From contig NZ_CP120638.1 of NCBI RefSeq assembly GCF_029537235.1, positions 3,784,501 to 3,848,500 on the forward strand: 64,000 nucleotides of DNA. The letters run 5' to 3'. The notes under the pieces were generated by a model. It did no database searches and was not told the origin of the DNA. It worked only from the letters and a program-made list of their open reading frames with translations. A program made the position numbers and the translations under genes. This document shows, piece after piece, positions 62,485 to 64,000 of this stretch. Source of the stretch: Rhizobium sp. 32-5/1. GTDB taxonomy: Bacteria; Pseudomonadota; Alphaproteobacteria; Rhizobiales; Rhizobiaceae. Position 1 is the stretch's first letter; each line of letters begins with the position of its first letter.

Positions 62485-64000
62485 ATGCTGACTTCTGCAA
62501 AAACCACTGTCCTGACGGGGCGGCCGCTCGATTTTGCGACGCTGCAAAAGATTGGCGTCGGAACCTTCGTGCCAGTGGTTGCAGACAATGCCTTTGAAAA
62601 GGTCGAGGCCGCCCATCGGGTGATCGCCGACAGGATCGCTATGGGACTGCCGGTCTACGGCGCCAATACCGGCGTCGGCTCGATGAAAGACCGGCTCTGG
62701 ACGGCGGGCGATCTCGCCGAGTTCAACAGTGCCCTGGTCAAGGCCCATCATTTCGGCACAGGCGAATTCTTCCGCCAGCCGATCGTGCGCAAGGCGATCG
62801 CGATCCGGATCAACACGGCACTTGGCGGCCATACGGGCTGCAGTGTCGACCTGGTCAAGGCCTTTCTGGCGCTGCTCGAACACGGGGTGGTGCCGGCCGT
62901 GCATCGCCATGGGTCTATCGGCTGTGCCGATATCGGCCTGATGGGGCAGGTGGCCTCCGTCCTGACCGGTGCCGGAGAGGCCTTCTTAGCAGGCGAATTG
63001 ATGTCGGCGGAGGAGGCGCTGTCGCGCGCCGGTCTTCAGCCTTTCGTCATGCAGCCGCGCGATGCGCTGGCGGCGCTGAGCGTCAATGCGATTGCCTACG
63101 CCGCCGCATCCGACGTCTTGCGCGAAGCCGCATCCGCAGTCCGCGTGCTGATGGTGACCGGATTGATGTCGTCGCTGGCGCTCGGCGCGTCGGCCGATCC
63201 CTGGCGGGTGGCGGCGACCCTCGGCACGCGCGGCGATGCGCTGGTCGGCTCGTGGCTTTATGGCCAGTCCGGTGTGGTCGACTGGCCGCTGCCGACCGCA
63301 ATCCACGATCCCTTGAGTTTGCGCATGACGGCGCAGGTCTTTGGCGCTTCGGTCGATACGCTGCTGGTCGCCGCCGAGCGCCTGGTCGATGCGACCTATT
63401 TGTCCGACGACAATCCGGTCGTGATGGGCGGGCAGGTCCATGCCTCCGGCGCCTCGCTGCCGCTGACGACGACGCTTTATATTGAGACGGCGCAGATCGG
63501 CTTTTCGCACGTGGCGCGCAACGTGCTCAACCGCTGCATCCTTCTGTCCAACGGTGTGCGGCGAAACCTGCCGATCAATCTCGTGGCACCCGGCGAGGTC
63601 GCCAGCGGACTTGGGCCGCTGCTGAAGCTGGTGGTCGAGCTTTACATGCGCGTGCAGTCGATGGCGGTGCCGCTCTCGGCGCAGTCGATCGTCGTTGCCG
63701 GCGGGCTGGAGGAGGAGGCGACTTTCCTGCCGCTGATCGTTGAGCGCATGGAAACGCAGGTCCGCGATCTGCGCCAGATGGCGGCAATCGAGGCGCTGCT
63801 CTCGGCGCAGGCGATCGATCTTCTCGGCGATGTGCCCGACGGGGTGACGCGGATTGCCTATGACGGCGTGCGGGCACTCAGTCCGATTTATCTGAAGGAC
63901 CGGCCGCTTTCCAGCGAGATCGAGGCTTTGCATCGGGCGTTTGCCTCGAATGAACTGCTGAAAGCTTTTGTCGCGGCGGCACCGATGCCAGAATTCGATG
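62485..64000 (+). CDS. HAL/PAL-family ammonia-lyase homologue lacking the MIO triad (3' end cut)
   Basis: The frame runs open to the window edge, 505 residues of a protein that should be about 510-520 long. The fold pattern of histidine/phenylalanine ammonia-lyases is clear: the catalytic-loop Tyr in YGANTGVGSMKD, LVKAHHFGTGEFF, and GLxPFVMQPRDALAALS in place of KEGLALINGT. But the Ala-Ser-Gly that forms the MIO cofactor is absent: GSVGASGDLAPL is replaced by GSIGCADIGLMG. The SERR-like arginine region reads GFSHVARN. It is thus unlikely to be a normal ammonia-lyase. Divergent from the two-HTH LysR gene. Confidence 0.8.
   Translation, partial: MLTSAKTTVLTGRPLDFATLQKIGVGTFVPVVADNAFEKVEAAHRVIADRIAMGLPVYGANTGVGSMKDRLWTAGDLAEFNSALVKAHHFGTGEFFRQPIVRKAIAIRINTALGGHTGCSVDLVKAFLALLEHGVVPAVHRHGSIGCADIGLMGQVASVLTGAGEAFLAGELMSAEEALSRAGLQPFVMQPRDALAALSVNAIAYAAASDVLREAASAVRVLMVTGLMSSLALGASADPWRVAATLGTRGDALVGSWLYGQSGVVDWPLPTAIHDPLSLRMTAQVFGASVDTLLVAAERLVDATYLSDDNPVVMGGQVHASGASLPLTTTLYIETAQIGFSHVARNVLNRCILLSNGVRRNLPINLVAPGEVASGLGPLLKLVVELYMRVQSMAVPLSAQSIVVAGGLEEEATFLPLIVERMETQVRDLRQMAAIEALLSAQAIDLLGDVPDGVTRIAYDGVRALSPIYLKDRPLSSEIEALHRAFASNELLKAFVAAAPMPEFD

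Noticed and set aside
1-64000. tRNA, rRNA, CRISPR arrays, integrases, riboswitches
   Set aside because: None was recognised on either strand by reading; the repeats present are intergenic palindromes without regular spacers.

Overview
The window is high-GC, gene-dense DNA that looks like an alphaproteobacterium of the Rhizobiales, probably Rhizobiaceae. Pointers are DUF982 and DUF1194 proteins, twin-arginine binding proteins, many polyamine/peptide-type ABC transporters, and seven palindromic intergenic repeats of the kind seen in rhizobia. No rRNA, tRNA, transposase or CRISPR array was recognised.

The main theme is use of N-methylated and quaternary amines. Region 1 (about 1.2-13.1 kb) holds a trimethylamine route: tmm (TMA to TMAO), tdm (TMAO to dimethylamine plus formaldehyde), dmmDABC (dimethylamine to methylamine), an ammonium transporter, a 55-residue membrane protein and an APC permease divergent from tdm. 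Region 2 (13.3-25 kb) has an FCD/GntR regulator divergent from an ABC transporter-racemase operon, then scattered accessory genes (GrpB, MDR reductase with HxlR regulator, DUF1194, glucoamylase-family protein). Region 3 (25-32.5 kb) is a LysR regulator, two tandem FAD-GcvT demethylating dehydrogenases and a quaternary-ammonium Rieske oxygenase, suggesting glycine betaine (or a similar betaine) to dimethylglycine and onward. Region 4 (32.5-36.1 kb) contains DoxX, an AHSA1 protein, an ECF42-type sigma factor with its YCII partner, and small membrane proteins. Region 5 (36.2-42.8 kb) matches the E. coli ydcSTUVW putrescine/aminobutyraldehyde operon with a LysR regulator. Region 6 (43-47.7 kb) has an esterase, exported MsrA, an ACT protein, a CocE hydrolase and a PAAR-like exported protein. 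Region 7 (47.7-61.1 kb) combines a peptide-type ABC transporter with caiD, an NDP-forming acyl-CoA ligase, an acyl-CoA dehydrogenase, a carnitine dehydrogenase-thioesterase fusion, a BKACE and an AraC/GlxA regulator. This reads as gamma-butyrobetaine to carnitine to glycine betaine. Region 8 (61.2 kb to the end) is a LysR regulator with two HTH domains, divergent from an ammonia-lyase homologue lacking the usual MIO triad.

The pieces connect: region 7 yields glycine betaine, region 3 can demethylate it, and region 1 handles the smaller methylamines. Four separate GcvT-type folate modules can capture the released one-carbon units.

Caution: 13 genes are interrupted by 19 apparent single-base losses. 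Every one is repaired by adding one base, nearly always in a homopolymer run, and every repaired gene has a sensible length and stop. I treat these as sequence errors and annotate the genes as full length.
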